Notes under the pieces: generated by a model
Seen by the model: the letters and a program-made list of their open reading frames with translations, nothing else
The model's database searches: none
Told to the model about the DNA's origin: nothing
In this document: positions 1 to 9,731 of the stretch, piece by piece
How the letters are laid out: every line of letters begins with the position of its first letter
How positions within the stretch are numbered: position 1 is the first letter of the stretch
Translations under genes and position numbers: made by a program
Source of the DNA: Amphritea atlantica
GTDB lineage: Bacteria; Pseudomonadota; Gammaproteobacteria; Pseudomonadales; Balneatricaceae
Reading direction: 5' to 3'
Assembly (NCBI GenBank): GCA_024397875.1
Contig: CP073344.1
Location: 4,021,001-4,085,000 of the forward strand
DNA: 64,000 nt

Positions 1-428
1 GCATGCGTGCAACCGGTGCAAACCCGCGCATGGCACAGGCCAACGGTATTGTGATCAAGGAGAAAATCTATGCTGGCCTGGCGCTGTCCAACGGCTTAGT
101 CGCCCTCGCTGGCGCATTATTTGCGCAGACCAATGGTTTTGCCGACTCCACCATGGGAATAGGCACCATTGTGGTAGGCCTGGCTGCCGTCATTGTGGGA
201 GAAAGCCTCTCAGGCAGCCGCTCCATGCTGGTGATCATCTTCAGCTGCATCATCGGCTCATTGCTATACCGCCTGGCGGTTTCTGCCGCACTTAATGCGG
301 ACTTCATGGGCTTTACCACATCCGACCTTAACCTGATTACCGCTGTACTGGTGGGACTGGCGCTGATCGTGCCACAACTCCGGCGCGAGCAGAGAGCGCG
401 CAAGGCTGCAGCAGGAGGCACATTATGA
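1..428 (+). CDS. ABC transporter permease, C-terminal part (5' truncated by window)
   Basis: The inner-membrane permease of an ABC importer is cut by the window edge; bases 1-2 belong to a preceding codon. The visible 141 residues hold several hydrophobic segments (around residues 25-45, 52-72, 73-97 and 108-124) and end in a basic tail. The opening MRATGANPRMA resembles the cytoplasmic coupling loop of the uncharacterised permease family COG4120, the family of the tryptophan/tyrosine TrpXYZ-type importers. Its TGA stop overlaps the start of the ATPase gene (ATGA), so the two are translationally coupled. The substrate is unknown; an amino-acid-like compound is only a family-level guess. Confidence 0.85.
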   Translation, partial: MRATGANPRMAQANGIVIKEKIYAGLALSNGLVALAGALFAQTNGFADSTMGIGTIVVGLAAVIVGESLSGSRSMLVIIFSCIIGSLLYRLAVSAALNADFMGFTTSDLNLITAVLVGLALIVPQLRREQRARKAAAGGTL

Positions 429-1228
429 TCAGTTGCAAAGCGATTAAAGTGACATTCAACGCCGGTACAGCATCTGAGAAACAGGCTCTCAGGGGTGTCG
501 ACCTGGAAATTCCGCAAGGAGAGTTTGTTACGGTGATCGGCTCGAATGGTGCCGGTAAGTCGACCCTGCTGAATACCATCGCCGGTGATATCCGCGCCTC
601 CAGTGGCAAGCTGATGTTTGATGCCTGGGATGTCACCCGTGTATCAGCTGCAGGTCGTACCCGTGATGTTGCCAGGGTCTTTCAGGACCCTCTGGCCGGT
701 ACCTGCGGCAATATGACGGTAGAAGAAAACATGGCGCTGGCGTATGGCCGTGGCAGACGGGGTGGATTTAAGCCGGCCCTGAATGACGATCTGCGTGATC
801 TGTTCCGGGATCAGTTGAAGCGTTTGAATCTGGGGTTGGAAAACCGGCTCAGCGCTGAAATGGGCCTCCTGTCTGGCGGCCAGCGACAGTCGATCAGCTT
901 GCTGATGGCCGCTCTGCAACCGAGCAAAATACTGTTGCTGGACGAACATACTGCAGCCCTGGACCCGAAGACAGCGGCACTGGTTATGGATATTACCGAC
1001 CAGATCGTCGAGGAAAAGCAGCTGACGGTAATGATGGTGACGCATTCGATGCGTCAGGCACTGGATCATGGCAGTCGAACCATCATGATGCATGAAGGTA
1101 AGGTGATGTTTGATCTTAGCGGCAAAGAGCGCAGTCAATATGACGTTAAAGACCTTCTCAACCTGTTTGCCAAAGCCCGTGGCGATAATGAAGAACTCGA
1201 TGATGACAAGCTGCTGCTGGAAGCCTGA
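425..1228 (+). CDS. ABC transporter ATP-binding protein
   Basis: This is the ATPase partner of the preceding permease. It has a Walker A motif (GSNGAGKS, near residue 38), an ABC signature of the form LSGGQRQS, and a Walker B/D-loop LLLDEHTAALDP. The H in place of the usual P after DE is typical of the COG1101 branch that works with COG4120 permeases. The start at 425 overlaps the permease stop by 4 bp and follows a GGAGG Shine-Dalgarno. No substrate-binding protein is visible; it would lie upstream of the window. The length of 267 aa is normal for the family. Confidence 0.9.
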   Translation: MISCKAIKVTFNAGTASEKQALRGVDLEIPQGEFVTVIGSNGAGKSTLLNTIAGDIRASSGKLMFDAWDVTRVSAAGRTRDVARVFQDPLAGTCGNMTVEENMALAYGRGRRGGFKPALNDDLRDLFRDQLKRLNLGLENRLSAEMGLLSGGQRQSISLLMAALQPSKILLLDEHTAALDPKTAALVMDITDQIVEEKQLTVMMVTHSMRQALDHGSRTIMMHEGKVMFDLSGKERSQYDVKDLLNLFAKARGDNEELDDDKLLLEA

Positions 1229-1296
1229 GCGGCAGAGGCTTAAACATATATTACAACCATCTGATTTTTATAATAAAAAATAACAAGGAAATATAC

Positions 1297-2514
1297 ATGA
1301 TGCTTAAAAAACGATCCGCGGCAATGATGGCGCTGAGTGTACTGACGGCACTGCCGGCCTATGCTACGGATAATGCTGCAGACGGAGCCGATAAATTCAC
1401 CCTGGACCTGGGGCTGCGAACATTTTATATGAATCGTGATTTTGACCAGGGCATTCCGGACACAATTGCCGCAGGCCAGGCCTTCAAGCTGGACCTGAAA
1501 TCCCCGCTGTGGAACAACATGATCGGGTTTGATATTACAGCGGTCTCTGTAGTGGAGCTGATTGACGAAAAAACGCTGAACTCTTCCGATGTGCTGACCC
1601 CTGAGGGTAATGGCTATAACTCACTGGAACAGGCCTATATCAAGTTCCGCCCTCTGGAAAACCTGGATCTGCGTGCCGGCCGCATGGTACTGATGACGCC
1701 GCTGCTGAACGATCTGACATCGCGCATCTCGGCACCCAGTACCCAGGGGGTTTATGCAACCGCCACTTTTGACAACGGTTCGCTATACGCCCTCTATTCA
1801 GATAAAGCCTCAATGAATAATGATGAGGATTACACGGCCTATTCAGCTAATGGTGAAGAGTATGAAATTGCCTCTTTAGGGGGAACCTATCAATGGGACA
1901 ATGGCTTCAACACCCATCTGCAATATGCGCTGGCTGACGATTACCAGAAACAGAGCTACATCAATCTGAACTATCCCTCCACACTGGGAGATCATGACCT
2001 GATGCTGGACCTGGTACACATGCGTGGAGAAGATGATGGGGCGCTGTATGGCAGTGATTATGACAGCCATCTGACCGGGCTGACGGCCCGCCTGTCGAAA
2101 GATAATCTTGCCTATACCCTGGCGTATCAGAAAATCGGTGGTAATGATGGATACGACCAGCAGTGGGGCGGGGATGATAATACCCAGTTCTTCACCTGGG
2201 GGGCCGTTCAGTTGCTGGACTTCAACGCGCGCGATGAACAGTCCCTGCAGGCCCGTATTGATTACGATCAGCCGTCATTGCCAGGTCTGCACCTCATGGC
2301 CAGACACACCGAAAGCTGGGATATTGACTACAGCGGCGGCGATGATGGACAGCGACGGGAAACCAATATTGACGTTATGTACACTCTGCAAAGTGGCGCC
2401 GCAAAAGGGCTGAACATACGTTTACGTGTTGCCAGAGCAGATGGCGATGCCGCGGTAGTACCGCGTATTAACGACGTCCGTTTCATCATCGATTATAAGA
2501 CTAATCTGTTCTGA
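1297..2514 (+). CDS. Outer-membrane porin-like beta-barrel protein
   Basis: The protein has 405 residues with a signal peptide ending near residue 23 (ALPAYA, then TDN) and then an acidic, aromatic-rich sequence with alternating strand patterns. It ends in F (KTNLF), as outer-membrane barrels do. The general style fits the OprD/alginate-export-like porins, but I do not see a family-defining motif. A Shine-Dalgarno AAGGAA lies before the start; ATG at 1300 is an equally possible start. It sits 68 bp after the ABC ATPase gene and may supply the same importer with substrate across the outer membrane. It is followed by a clear terminator. Confidence 0.75.
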   Translation: MMLKKRSAAMMALSVLTALPAYATDNAADGADKFTLDLGLRTFYMNRDFDQGIPDTIAAGQAFKLDLKSPLWNNMIGFDITAVSVVELIDEKTLNSSDVLTPEGNGYNSLEQAYIKFRPLENLDLRAGRMVLMTPLLNDLTSRISAPSTQGVYATATFDNGSLYALYSDKASMNNDEDYTAYSANGEEYEIASLGGTYQWDNGFNTHLQYALADDYQKQSYINLNYPSTLGDHDLMLDLVHMRGEDDGALYGSDYDSHLTGLTARLSKDNLAYTLAYQKIGGNDGYDQQWGGDDNTQFFTWGAVQLLDFNARDEQSLQARIDYDQPSLPGLHLMARHTESWDIDYSGGDDGQRRETNIDVMYTLQSGAAKGLNIRLRVARADGDAAVVPRINDVRFIIDYKTNLF

Positions 2515-2650
2515 TTGCGGGTTTTGCAGGCATCCGCTGGCCCTCCCCCTTATCGGCGGTGAGGGCTCGCGAATCACACGAAGCGAGTTCACTCCTGTTC
2601 GCTCGGCAGCCTATTTTTTTATTGGTGGTCTACCCTGGCAACCGCGCTTG

Positions 2651-2676
2651 GCGGAGGCAATGCCTCCGCATTTTTT
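2651..2676 (+). terminator. Rho-independent terminator after the porin gene
   Basis: A perfect 9-bp GC-rich stem, GCGGAGGCA with TGCCTCCGC, has a minimal loop and is followed at once by six T. It lies 137 bp after the porin stop and ends plus-strand transcription. Confidence 0.85.
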
Positions 2677-2837
2677 ATTATCCTGGCTACTCACCTCGCA
2701 CATCAGCATCGATCCCGTGTAATGATGCCCGTCAGACTATCCCCGCCAGCATTGCACCGGAGCACTGAGTGTTCGAAACAGATACAGATCCTGTCACAGC
2801 AACTGACGGGCAAACAACCTTTGCCAATCGCTAAAAT

Positions 2838-2875
2838 ACAAAAGCCCGGTAACAGATCTGCTACCGGGCTTTTGT
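2838..2875 (-). terminator. Terminator after hisF (possibly bidirectional)
   Basis: A perfect 14-bp inverted repeat (2838-2851 with 2862-2875) contains GCCCGGTA and TACCGGGC, flanked by A and T tracts. It lies 28 bp past the hisF stop on the minus strand and can also act on plus-strand readthrough. Confidence 0.9.
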
Positions 2876-2903
2876 GCGGGAAGCTGTGAACAAGCTCCTG
2901 ACT

Positions 2904-3677
2904 TCAGAGTCGTACCTCGATGCCCCGCTCTTTCATATACTGCTTGGCTTCCGGGATACTGTATTCGTTAAAGTGGAAAATAGAGGCTGCCAGTACCGCA
3001 TCCGCTTTCCCCTCGATACAGCCGGCCACCAAATGATCCAGATTACCCACGCCGCCGGACGCGATAACCGGAACATTAACGGCTTCACTGATCGCCCGGG
3101 TGACACCAAGATCATAACCGTTCTTGACGCCATCCTGATCCATTGAGGTCAGCAGAATCTCACCGGCTCCCAGCTTCACCATCTTCTTTGCCCACTCAAC
3201 CGCATCGATGCCGGTAGGCTTGCGACCGCCGTGGGTAAAGATCTCCCAGCGGTCAGTCTCGCCGGACTGAGACACTTTTTTAGCATCAATCGCCACGACG
3301 ATGCACTGCGAACCAAACTTGTCAGCCGCTTCACGCACAAAATCCGGATTAAACACCGCAGCACTGTTGATTGACACCTTATCGGCACCGGCGTTGAGCA
3401 TGGTGCGGATATCATCAACCGTACGGATACCGCCGCCCACCGTCAGCGGGATAAACACCTGTGATGCCATCCGCTCAACGGTATGCACCATGGTATCCCG
3501 GCCTTCGTGAGTCGCAGTGATATCGAGGAACGTAATCTCATCGGCGCCCTGCTCGTCGTAACGTTTGGCCACCTCTACCGGATCACCGGCATCGCGGATA
3601 TCAACGAACTGCACGCCTTTTACAACGCGGCCGTTTTCAACATCCAGACAGGGAATTATGCGTTTTGCCAGTGCCAT
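2904..3677 (-). CDS. hisF: Imidazole glycerol phosphate synthase, cyclase subunit HisF
   Basis: HisF joins ammonia from HisH to PRFAR and splits the product into imidazole glycerol phosphate and AICAR, in cytosolic histidine synthesis. The 257-aa TIM barrel shows the N-terminal [13 protein letters not shown] with the first catalytic Asp (residue 12), the phosphate-binding TVGGGIR and ASGGVGN loops, and the second catalytic Asp in VVAIDAKK. It is full length. It lies 74 bp after hisH, where most relatives carry hisA between hisH and hisF; no hisA or recognisable remnant is found in the gap. Confidence 0.98.
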   Translation of the reverse strand: MALAKRIIPCLDVENGRVVKGVQFVDIRDAGDPVEVAKRYDEQGADEITFLDITATHEGRDTMVHTVERMASQVFIPLTVGGGIRTVDDIRTMLNAGADKVSINSAAVFNPDFVREAADKFGSQCIVVAIDAKKVSQSGETDRWEIFTHGGRKPTGIDAVEWAKKMVKLGAGEILLTSMDQDGVKNGYDLGVTRAISEAVNVPVIASGGVGNLDHLVAGCIEGKADAVLAASIFHFNEYSIPEAKQYMKERGIEVRL

Positions 3678-3751
3678 GGTTTTTACCTATAAGAACTTAT
3701 ATAAAACATTAGACCAGAATCCCTGACTGAGATTCCGGCCTCTTACACTGT

Positions 3752-4399
3752 TCAGGGCTTGCCATCCCAGTTAAGGAAATTTTTCAGCAGCTGCAGCCCA
3801 ACGGTATGACTTTTTTCCGGGTGGAACTGCGTGGCAAACACATTATCCCGGGCGATCGCCACATCGAAATCAACGCCGTAGTGACAGTTTCCGGCCACCC
3901 GCTGTTTATCAACCGCATCGACATAATAGCTGTGCACAAAGTAGAACCGGCTGCCGTCGTCAATGCCCTGCCACAGCGGGTGATCGAAGTTCTGATGAAC
4001 CTCATTCCAGCCCATATGCGGCACTTTCAGTCGCTCGCCATCGCGCTCTTTCAGGTCATCGCCGAAGAAGCGTACGGTGCCATCAAAGTGCCCCAGACAG
4101 CCAACCCCACCGTTCTCTTCAGATCGCTGCATCAGCGCCTGATAGCCGACGCAGATACCCAGAAATGGTTTACCGGAAGCGATCGCCTCGGCCACCTCTT
4201 TATCCACACCCAGACGGCGAATCTCCGCCATGCAGTCACGAATCGCTCCGACGCCGGGCAACAATACCCGGTCAGCGCTGCGAACTTTTTCAGGATCGGC
4301 GGTAACCATCACCTCAACGCCGGGCATGACATGCTCCAGCGCCTTGGCAACCGAGTGCAGGTTGCCCATACCGTAGTCAATCACTGCAACACTGCTCAT
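3752..4399 (-). CDS. hisH: Imidazole glycerol phosphate synthase, glutaminase subunit HisH
   Basis: HisH is the class I glutamine amidotransferase that feeds ammonia to HisF. The 215-aa protein has the nucleophile elbow GICVGYQ with Cys83 and the C-terminal His/Glu of the triad in TQFHPEKSH. The oxyanion-strand region (LLPGVGA) is also normal. Its ATG follows directly on the TAA of hisB with no spacer, so translation is probably coupled. Residue content and length match gammaproteobacterial HisH. Confidence 0.98.
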   Translation of the reverse strand: MSSVAVIDYGMGNLHSVAKALEHVMPGVEVMVTADPEKVRSADRVLLPGVGAIRDCMAEIRRLGVDKEVAEAIASGKPFLGICVGYQALMQRSEENGGVGCLGHFDGTVRFFGDDLKERDGERLKVPHMGWNEVHQNFDHPLWQGIDDGSRFYFVHSYYVDAVDKQRVAGNCHYGVDFDVAIARDNVFATQFHPEKSHTVGLQLLKNFLNWDGKP

Positions 4400-4993
4400 T
4401 TACAGTGATCCCTTGGTCGATGGCATCTGATCGGCGGCCCGCTGATCAATCGTCAGGGCGCCACGCACCGCCCGGCCGAACGCTTTGAAGATGGTTTCAG
4501 CCTGGTGGTGCGCATTAAAGCCTTTCAGGTTATCGATGTGCAGCGTCACTCCGGCATGATTAACAAAACCCTGGAAAAATTCCCAGAACAGCTGAGTATC
4601 AAAGCGACCAATAGCAGCACGGGTAAACTCGACATTCATATCCAGCCCCGGCCGACCGGAAAAATCGATCACCACGCGGGATAGCGCCTCATCCAGCGGA
4701 CAGTAGGCATGGCCATAGCGCAGAATACCTTTCTTATCGCCAACCGCCTGAGCAAAGGCCTGCCCCAGCGTAATACCGATATCTTCCACGGTATGGTGAT
4801 CATCGATGTGATTATCACCCTTCGCCACGATATCCATGTCGATCAGGCCATGACGGGCGATCTGATCCAGCATGTGTTCAAGAAAGGGCACGCCGGTATC
4901 AACATTCAGCTTACCGCTGCCATCCAGATTCACTGAAACGGTGATCTGGGTTTCCAGGGTATTACGGGTGACGGAGGCTTTCCGTTCAGCCAT
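4400..4993 (-). CDS. hisB: Imidazoleglycerol-phosphate dehydratase HisB
   Basis: HisB dehydrates imidazoleglycerol phosphate to imidazole acetol phosphate. This is the monofunctional 197-aa form, without the histidinol phosphatase domain of E. coli. Two internal half-repeats carry the Mn-binding motifs: [13 protein letters not shown] and [10 protein letters not shown] in the first half, and [10 protein letters not shown] and NAHHQAE in the second. It is the first gene of a hisB-hisH-hisF minus-strand unit and is divergent from the asmA-like gene across a 247-bp gap. Confidence 0.98.
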   Translation of the reverse strand: MAERKASVTRNTLETQITVSVNLDGSGKLNVDTGVPFLEHMLDQIARHGLIDMDIVAKGDNHIDDHHTVEDIGITLGQAFAQAVGDKKGILRYGHAYCPLDEALSRVVIDFSGRPGLDMNVEFTRAAIGRFDTQLFWEFFQGFVNHAGVTLHIDNLKGFNAHHQAETIFKAFGRAVRGALTIDQRAADQMPSTKGSL

Positions 4994-5240
4994 GATCTTC
5001 TCCGCTATGGGTTAACAGTAGAGTTGGTAAAAACATTCGTAAATTAGGCAGCCATTATACAACCAATACAGGGTCAATGCGTAGCACCGGGCACGATTAA
5101 CCCGGTCAAAAGCTGATATCCAACTGACTGATTTCATGTACGGTTAATCTAGGGTCTGTAAAATCGTTCTGCTACTATGCTGTAATAACTCTTGTTTGCC
5201 GAGAGATCTGTTTTGCCGATAGATGGTTCAAGGAGAAATC

Positions 5241-7379
5241 ATGAAAACGTTATTAAAGATTCTTGGTGGTCTGGTTGCCCTGCTACTGATAGTCGTCGTT
5301 GCAGGCGGAGTCCTGCTGGGGATCTTTTTTGATCCCAATGAATATAAACCTGAAATCAAAAAACTGGCGCTTGAGGAAGGCGGCATACAGCTGGAGATCG
5401 ACGGCGATCTGGGCTGGTCAGTCTTCCCCTGGCTGGGAATCGAAATCAACCAGATCAAGGTCAGCTACCCCGGCAAGCCTCAGCTGGCAGAGCTGAATCA
5501 GGCTCAGGTATCGGTAGAACTCCCGGCACTGATGTCCGGCAACGTCAAGATGAGCAGTATTCTGCTGGACGGCCTGACCCTGAATCTTGAAAAGAACAAA
5601 GATGGCAGCACCAACTGGGCAGTCTCCGGTGCGGATCAGCAGGCCTCAGGCACCGTTGAAACCCCGATGCCTGACGCGGCTGAAGCCTCCGGGGGCGCAG
5701 CCATCGCACTGGATATTGAAAGCATCGCCATCAGCAACGGTAATATCAGTTACACCGATGCCAGCAGCGGTAGTAAAGTGCTGTTGAAAAATTTCACTAT
5801 GACCTCCGGTAAAGTCACCACCGGCGCATTTTTTCCTGCCGAACTGAGTTTTCAGGCTGAGCAGTATCAGGCCGATCAGCAACAGATGACTGTCGATGCG
5901 GCCCTGAAAGCGGAGTTTTTCCTCGATCTGGCCAACCAGCAATACAAGATCAAAGGGCTGGAAAGCACGCTGGGACTGGGCGGCGCACCGTTCAACGGTA
6001 AAACCGTCAGCGTTAAGCTGAACACCGATATTGAAAGTGACCTGAATCAGGAGACGGCCACCCTGAAAGGGATGAGTCTCAGCGCGGCCAATGTCAGCGC
6101 CAATGGTGATATCACGGTTACCAGTTTCAGCAAACCGGTCATCAGCGGCACGCTAAACGTCGCAAAATTCAGCCTGCAGGAGCTGCTGGCCGCGCTGGGA
6201 CAACCGGCTATCGAAACCACTGATCCGGAAGTACTGAAAGCGATCAGTTTCAATGCAGAGCTCGGCGGTGCCCCCAATACCCTGGGGCTGAACAAGATGA
6301 GTCTGATACTGGATGACACTCGCTTCAACGGCAGCTTTGCGATGAACCTGGCAACTGGTTCCATCGCTTTCAATCTGAAAGGCGATGAACTCAATGCAGA
6401 CCGTTACCTGCCTCCGGCAAAAGAACAGACGGCGCAGACGGGTTCCGGCAGCGCAGCCAAATCCAGCGGTTATTCGAAAGAGCCAGTGGTGCCGGTGGAA
6501 CTGCTTAAAGGGCTGGAGATGGACGTTGATCTGGGACTGAACAAGCTGTTGATCAACGGCCTCACCCTGAGCAACCTGGAACTGGATACCAGCGCTCACG
6601 GCGGTCTGGTCAATATGAGCAAGATCAACGCGGATATGTACAAAGGCACACTGCGTAACTCAGTGGTGATCGATGTGCGCAAAGCGACTCCCCGTTTCCA
6701 TGTGAAGAAAAACATTAGCGGGATTCAGATCGGCGACCTGCTGCAAGATATGGCTGAGGTTGACCGCCTGACCGGCACCTTCAACACTCAGACCGATATC
6801 ACCGCTCAGGGCGAATCAGTCCACGCCATCGTTAACAGCCTTAACGGTAACGCGAAGGTCACCATGCCCGATGGTACAGTCAAAGGGATCGATATCGCGC
6901 AGACCATCTGTCAGGGCTTCAACAACGTCGCCGCGCTGGGGGTTAATGCCGATCAGGTTGATCGCTCCACACCGTTTGCCGATCTCAGCAGTAACTTCAG
7001 ATTCACTAACGGCGTGGTCAGCAACAACGACCTGATAACCAAGCTGGATGCGATTACGCTGCGCGGCAAAGGTAATGTCAGCCTGCCTGCACAGAATATG
7101 GATTACCGCCTGGGGCTGACCATTGAAGAAAACCTGTTCAAGCAGACCTGTGCCGTAAACAACAACCTGGAAGGGGTTGAATGGCCGGTTAACTGTAAAG
7201 GCAGTTTCGACACTGAGCCGGCTAAACTGTGCCGTCCGGATGCCAGCGTACTGAAAGAGCTGCTGAAACAGAAAGCTAAAAAGCAGCTGGAAGGCAAACT
7301 GATGGATAAACTCGGCGGCGGTGAAGGCAGTAAAACTGAAGATGCCAAGAAGCTTCTCAAAGGGTTATTTGGTAACTGA
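5241..7379 (+). CDS. AsmA family protein
   Basis: This is a large inner-membrane-anchored periplasmic protein of the AsmA family, whose members are linked to outer-membrane lipid transport and assembly. A single N-terminal transmembrane helix (about residues 5-28) precedes a long beta-rich region. The [13 protein letters not shown] segment after the helix is the AsmA N-terminal signature, and the C-terminal third has the AsmA-like repeat with [18 protein letters not shown] start it at 5241 because AAGGAG lies 6 bp upstream; the in-frame ATG at 5223 has no such site. Length is 712 aa. It stops 5 bp before mutY, a neighbour arrangement common in pseudomonads and Oceanospirillales. Confidence 0.92.
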   Translation: MKTLLKILGGLVALLLIVVVAGGVLLGIFFDPNEYKPEIKKLALEEGGIQLEIDGDLGWSVFPWLGIEINQIKVSYPGKPQLAELNQAQVSVELPALMSGNVKMSSILLDGLTLNLEKNKDGSTNWAVSGADQQASGTVETPMPDAAEASGGAAIALDIESIAISNGNISYTDASSGSKVLLKNFTMTSGKVTTGAFFPAELSFQAEQYQADQQQMTVDAALKAEFFLDLANQQYKIKGLESTLGLGGAPFNGKTVSVKLNTDIESDLNQETATLKGMSLSAANVSANGDITVTSFSKPVISGTLNVAKFSLQELLAALGQPAIETTDPEVLKAISFNAELGGAPNTLGLNKMSLILDDTRFNGSFAMNLATGSIAFNLKGDELNADRYLPPAKEQTAQTGSGSAAKSSGYSKEPVVPVELLKGLEMDVDLGLNKLLINGLTLSNLELDTSAHGGLVNMSKINADMYKGTLRNSVVIDVRKATPRFHVKKNISGIQIGDLLQDMAEVDRLTGTFNTQTDITAQGESVHAIVNSLNGNAKVTMPDGTVKGIDIAQTICQGFNNVAALGVNADQVDRSTPFADLSSNFRFTNGVVSNNDLITKLDAITLRGKGNVSLPAQNMDYRLGLTIEENLFKQTCAVNNNLEGVEWPVNCKGSFDTEPAKLCRPDASVLKELLKQKAKKQLEGKLMDKLGGGEGSKTEDAKKLLKGLFGN

Positions 7380-7384
7380 CAGAG

Positions 7385-8458
7385 ATGAGCCCTGAACAAT
7401 TCGCCAACGCCGTGCTGGTCTGGTTTGACCGGCACGGCCGTCACGACCTGCCCTGGCAGGATAAGAAAACCGCCTACTTCACCTGGCTCTCAGAGATCAT
7501 GCTGCAGCAGACTCAGGTGACCACGGTAATCCCCTATTTCGAACGCTTCCGGGAACAGTTTCCCACGGTGGAAGATCTGGCCGCTGCCGATCAGGATGAG
7601 GTGCTGCATCTGTGGACCGGGCTGGGCTACTACGCCCGCGCCCGTAACCTGCACAAGACCGCCAGAATCGTCAGCCACGATTACGGCGGACAGTTTCCTC
7701 AAAACGTTGAAGAACTGGAGCAACTGCCCGGTATTGGCCGCTCCACCGCGGGTGCAATTCTGTCGATCTCCACCGGTAAACGGGCGGCGATACTCGATGG
7801 CAATGTAAAACGGGTGCTGGCCCGTTACTATGCGATCGACGGCTGGCCCGGCACCACCGAAAATATAAAACAGCTGTGGCGCTACGCTGAACAGAACACG
7901 CCCCATGAGCGGGTGGCCGATTACACCCAGGCGATGATGGATATGGGGGCCACCCTCTGTACCCGCAGCAAACCCGCCTGCCTGCTCTGCCCGTTACAAA
8001 CCGGCTGTCAGGCACACCAGCAGGGCCGCGAAAACCAACTACCGGAACCCCGACCGAAAAAAGTCATTCCGGTAAAACAGACCATGATGCTGCTGATCCG
8101 CAATGAGCAGGGACAGATACTGCTGCGCCAGCGTCCGCCAAGCGGAATCTGGGGCGGCCTGTGGAGTCTGCCGGAAACCTCCGACCTCAGGGATGCAGCA
8201 GAGGAAACCGGCCTGCCGGTCGATCCTGACAGCGCCTCACCACTGGCACCGGTACGGCACACCTTCAGCCACTTCCATCTGGATATTACCCCGGTACAGA
8301 TCGCCCTGCTGAAAGGGGATCAGGAGCACGAGCGGAGCAAAGACCTTACAAACCGTGTCATGGAACAGCCCGCCACTCTCTGGTATAACTTGCACCAGCC
8401 ACAAAAGGTCGGCCTCGCCGCCCCTGTGAAAAAATTACTGGGTAAGCTAAAAAGCTAA
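7385..8458 (+). CDS. mutY: A/G-specific adenine glycosylase MutY
   Basis: MutY removes adenine mispaired with 8-oxoguanine. The 357-aa protein has the helix-hairpin-helix LPGIGRSTA (about residues 114-122), catalytic Glu37 (SEIMLQQTQ), catalytic Asp138 (ILDGNV), and a [4Fe-4S] cluster motif C-x6-C-x2-C-x5-C at Cys192, 199, 202 and 208. A C-terminal NUDIX-like 8-oxoG recognition domain follows (about residues 228-350, with WGGLWSLPE). All key residues are present. It begins 5 bp after the asmA-like stop and precedes yggX, the usual mutY-yggX pairing. Confidence 0.98.
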   Translation: MSPEQFANAVLVWFDRHGRHDLPWQDKKTAYFTWLSEIMLQQTQVTTVIPYFERFREQFPTVEDLAAADQDEVLHLWTGLGYYARARNLHKTARIVSHDYGGQFPQNVEELEQLPGIGRSTAGAILSISTGKRAAILDGNVKRVLARYYAIDGWPGTTENIKQLWRYAEQNTPHERVADYTQAMMDMGATLCTRSKPACLLCPLQTGCQAHQQGRENQLPEPRPKKVIPVKQTMMLLIRNEQGQILLRQRPPSGIWGGLWSLPETSDLRDAAEETGLPVDPDSASPLAPVRHTFSHFHLDITPVQIALLKGDQEHERSKDLTNRVMEQPATLWYNLHQPQKVGLAAPVKKLLGKLKS

Positions 8459-8515
8459 ACCTCTGGTCTGAGCATGAAGCGCTCAGAGCAGCCCGGAATA
8501 ACCTTGGAGAATGAG

Positions 8516-8788
8516 ATGACCCGCACCGTAATGTGCCGTAAATACAAAGAGGAACTCGAAGGTCTGGACAAGCCCCCGTATCCGGGCGCCAAAGGCCAGG
8601 AGATCTTCAATACCATTTCGAAAAAAGCCTGGACCGAGTGGACCAACCACCAGACCATGCTTATCAACGAAAAACACCTGAGCATGATGGACCCTTCCAC
8701 CCGCGAATTTCTGCAGCAAGAGATGCAAAAATTTATGGATGGCGAAGACTACGAGAAAGCCGAAGGTTACGTACCGCCGTCAAAATAA
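8516..8788 (+). CDS. yggX: Probable Fe(2+)-trafficking protein YggX
   Basis: YggX is a small cytosolic protein linked to protection of Fe-S clusters from oxidation. The 90-aa product starts [17 protein letters not shown], with the conserved Cys7 of the family, and carries [14 protein letters not shown] and LNLM-like MDPSTREFL segments. An in-frame ATG at 8474 would add 14 residues, but GGAG lies just before 8516 and the family begins with MTRTV, so I use 8516. It lies 57 bp after mutY and probably shares its transcript. Confidence 0.96.
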   Translation: MTRTVMCRKYKEELEGLDKPPYPGAKGQEIFNTISKKAWTEWTNHQTMLINEKHLSMMDPSTREFLQQEMQKFMDGEDYEKAEGYVPPSK

Positions 8789-8826
8789 GCGGTTGAATAT
8801 ATTCGCAGAAGATCGACCTTATGGGA

Positions 8827-8860
8827 GCGGCGTTGGCATGCCCTCCGGGTACCCCGCCGC
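8827..8860. repeat. REP-like hairpin
   Basis: GCGGCG at 8827-8832 and CGCCGC at 8855-8860 enclose a GC-rich loop. The flanks (GGGAGCGG on the left, CGCGATAAGG on the right) look like the repetitive extragenic palindromes of pseudomonads. I saw no second copy in this window, so the repeat status is a guess. It may also help end the yggX transcript. Confidence 0.35.
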
Positions 8861-8970
8861 GATAAGGCAAAATCATCGCCACGGGGACGCGCCTGCCACA
8901 CATGCAGTGGATAGTTTCCTGTTCTGGAGAGACTAACCGGACAGAATATTAAAAAAACTGTAAAGCTGTA

Positions 8971-8999
8971 TTGACAGCGAGGTCTGAAATCAGTTTAAT
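8971..8999 (+). promoter_or_regulatory. Sigma-70 promoter of tRNA-Phe
   Basis: A perfect -35 TTGACA at 8971-8976 and a -10-like TTTAAT at 8994-8999 are spaced by 17 bp and end 15 bp before the tRNA. The position and the strong -35 fit a stable-RNA promoter. Confidence 0.7.
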
Positions 9000-9014
9000 A
9001 CGCACCTCCTGTTT

Positions 9015-9090
9015 GCCCGGATAGCTCAGTCGGTAGAGCAGAGGATTGAAAATCCTCGTGTCGGTGGTTCGATTCCGCCTCCGGGCACCA
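9015..9090 (+). tRNA. tRNA-Phe (GAA)
   Basis: The 76-nt sequence folds as a cloverleaf. The acceptor stem is GCCCGGA paired with TCCGGGC, the D arm contains GCTCAGTCGGTAGAGC, the anticodon arm is AGGATTGAAAATCCT with anticodon GAA, and the T arm contains GGTTCGATTCC. CCA is encoded at 9088-9090. Promoter and terminator are both visible. The integration scrap zone begins about 0.9 kb downstream, but I found no duplicated tRNA end. Confidence 0.98.
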
Positions 9091-9098
9091 CTTACTTC

Positions 9099-9130
9099 AA
9101 GCCTTGCAGTCAAATGCAGGGCTTTGTTGT
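9099..9130 (+). terminator. Terminator of tRNA-Phe
   Basis: AAGCC-T-TGCA (9099-9108) pairs with TGCA-G-GGCTT (9115-9124) around a six-base loop, with one G-T wobble, and is followed by a T-rich run. It lies 8 bp after the tRNA. Confidence 0.8.
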
Positions 9131-9452
9131 TTCTGGGCTCTGGTCGTTCTCTGGTCGGGGCGACGTCAAACATCTTCTCATTGTCTCCTATTCTTTGCTG
9201 TAATTTACTATTACTCAATATTTGTTATTCCCCTCCAGCATCAATTTTTTCACTTTGCTTCAAAGCACTTCTCACATCTTGTTGTACAACTGATACGCAC
9301 ATCATTACTTAGTTGCCCCCAAATTCTGTGGATAACCCTGTTCGCAAGATGAGTATGACCTGCATTTTGATTGAACCAGCTTGTATATGGGCTTATCGAT
9401 CAATTTATGCTCACAGATAATTGCTTCCCTTAACAAGTACATCCTGTAGCCT
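9131..9452. other. Intergenic stretch with no recognised gene
   Basis: This AT-rich stretch lies between the tRNA terminator and the terminator of the small minus-strand gene. Open frames here overlap the tRNA or lack protein-like composition. I see no integrase, repeat or att duplication. Confidence 0.6.
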
Positions 9453-9486
9453 AAAAAACTGAGAAGAGGCAATATAGCCCCTTCTC
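9453..9486 (-). terminator. Terminator of the small minus-strand gene
   Basis: Read on the minus strand, GAGAAGGGGC and GCCTCTTCTC form a 10-bp stem with one mismatch around a TATATT loop, followed by AG and six T. It lies 12 bp past the stop of the 77-aa gene and supports that gene as real. Confidence 0.8.
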
Positions 9487-9497
9487 ATTTCTTGCTT

Positions 9498-9731
9498 TTA
9501 ATTATCAGATCGATAAGACATCTCGTACTCAATTGCTTGCAGAATGCAGGTATTAAATAGGTGTAACCCTTGGTTAGATATAGCCGTTAGATCTATCCCA
9601 TTTCCGTTATTCTCGCACTGAAGCTGTTTTAACAGTGACATTGCTGCCTGAATGTTGATTTGAGTTTCACCAATCCCATCCCCAATTAAAGGATTTCTGA
9701 AGTAGTTCTGATCTTGTGCTGATGTAGTCAT
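9498..9731 (-). CDS. Small hypothetical protein
   Basis: The product is a 77-aa soluble protein of unknown function. The start has an AAGGG Shine-Dalgarno at suitable spacing, and a strong terminator follows the stop, which together argue that this is a real gene. The predicted sequence is mostly helical in the middle (QAAMSLLKQLQ and HLFNTCILQAIEYEMSYRS), with a single Cys in each half. It has some general resemblance to the small regulatory-looking proteins of pseudomonads with no assigned function (DUF3077/DUF6124 style), but I would not name it. It stands alone between tRNA-Phe and an IS remnant, so it may have arrived with mobile DNA. Confidence 0.55.
   Translation of the reverse strand: MTTSAQDQNYFRNPLIGDGIGETQINIQAAMSLLKQLQCENNGNGIDLTAISNQGLHLFNTCILQAIEYEMSYRSDN

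Larger units (their letters stand above)
2515..2903. other. Intergenic region with two convergent-side terminators
   Basis: This 389-bp gap separates the porin gene (plus) from hisF (minus). It holds a terminator for each side, described separately. A 69-codon open frame at 2559-2768 crosses the plus-strand terminator and shows no protein-like features, so I do not call a gene. Confidence 0.7.

Noticed and set aside
2559..2768. 69-codon open frame after the porin gene
   Set aside because: It runs through a clear terminator, has no Shine-Dalgarno and its translation is rich in R, P and S without domain-like pattern.
9015..9130. tRNA-Phe as attachment site of a genomic island
   Set aside because: Remnants lie downstream, but I found no integrase gene and no second copy of the tRNA 3' end in the window, so island boundaries cannot be claimed.
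8949..9312. Open frames on both strands crossing the tRNA-Phe gene
   Set aside because: They overlap the tRNA and its promoter and terminator, and their sequence is the typical false protein seen at tRNA loci.
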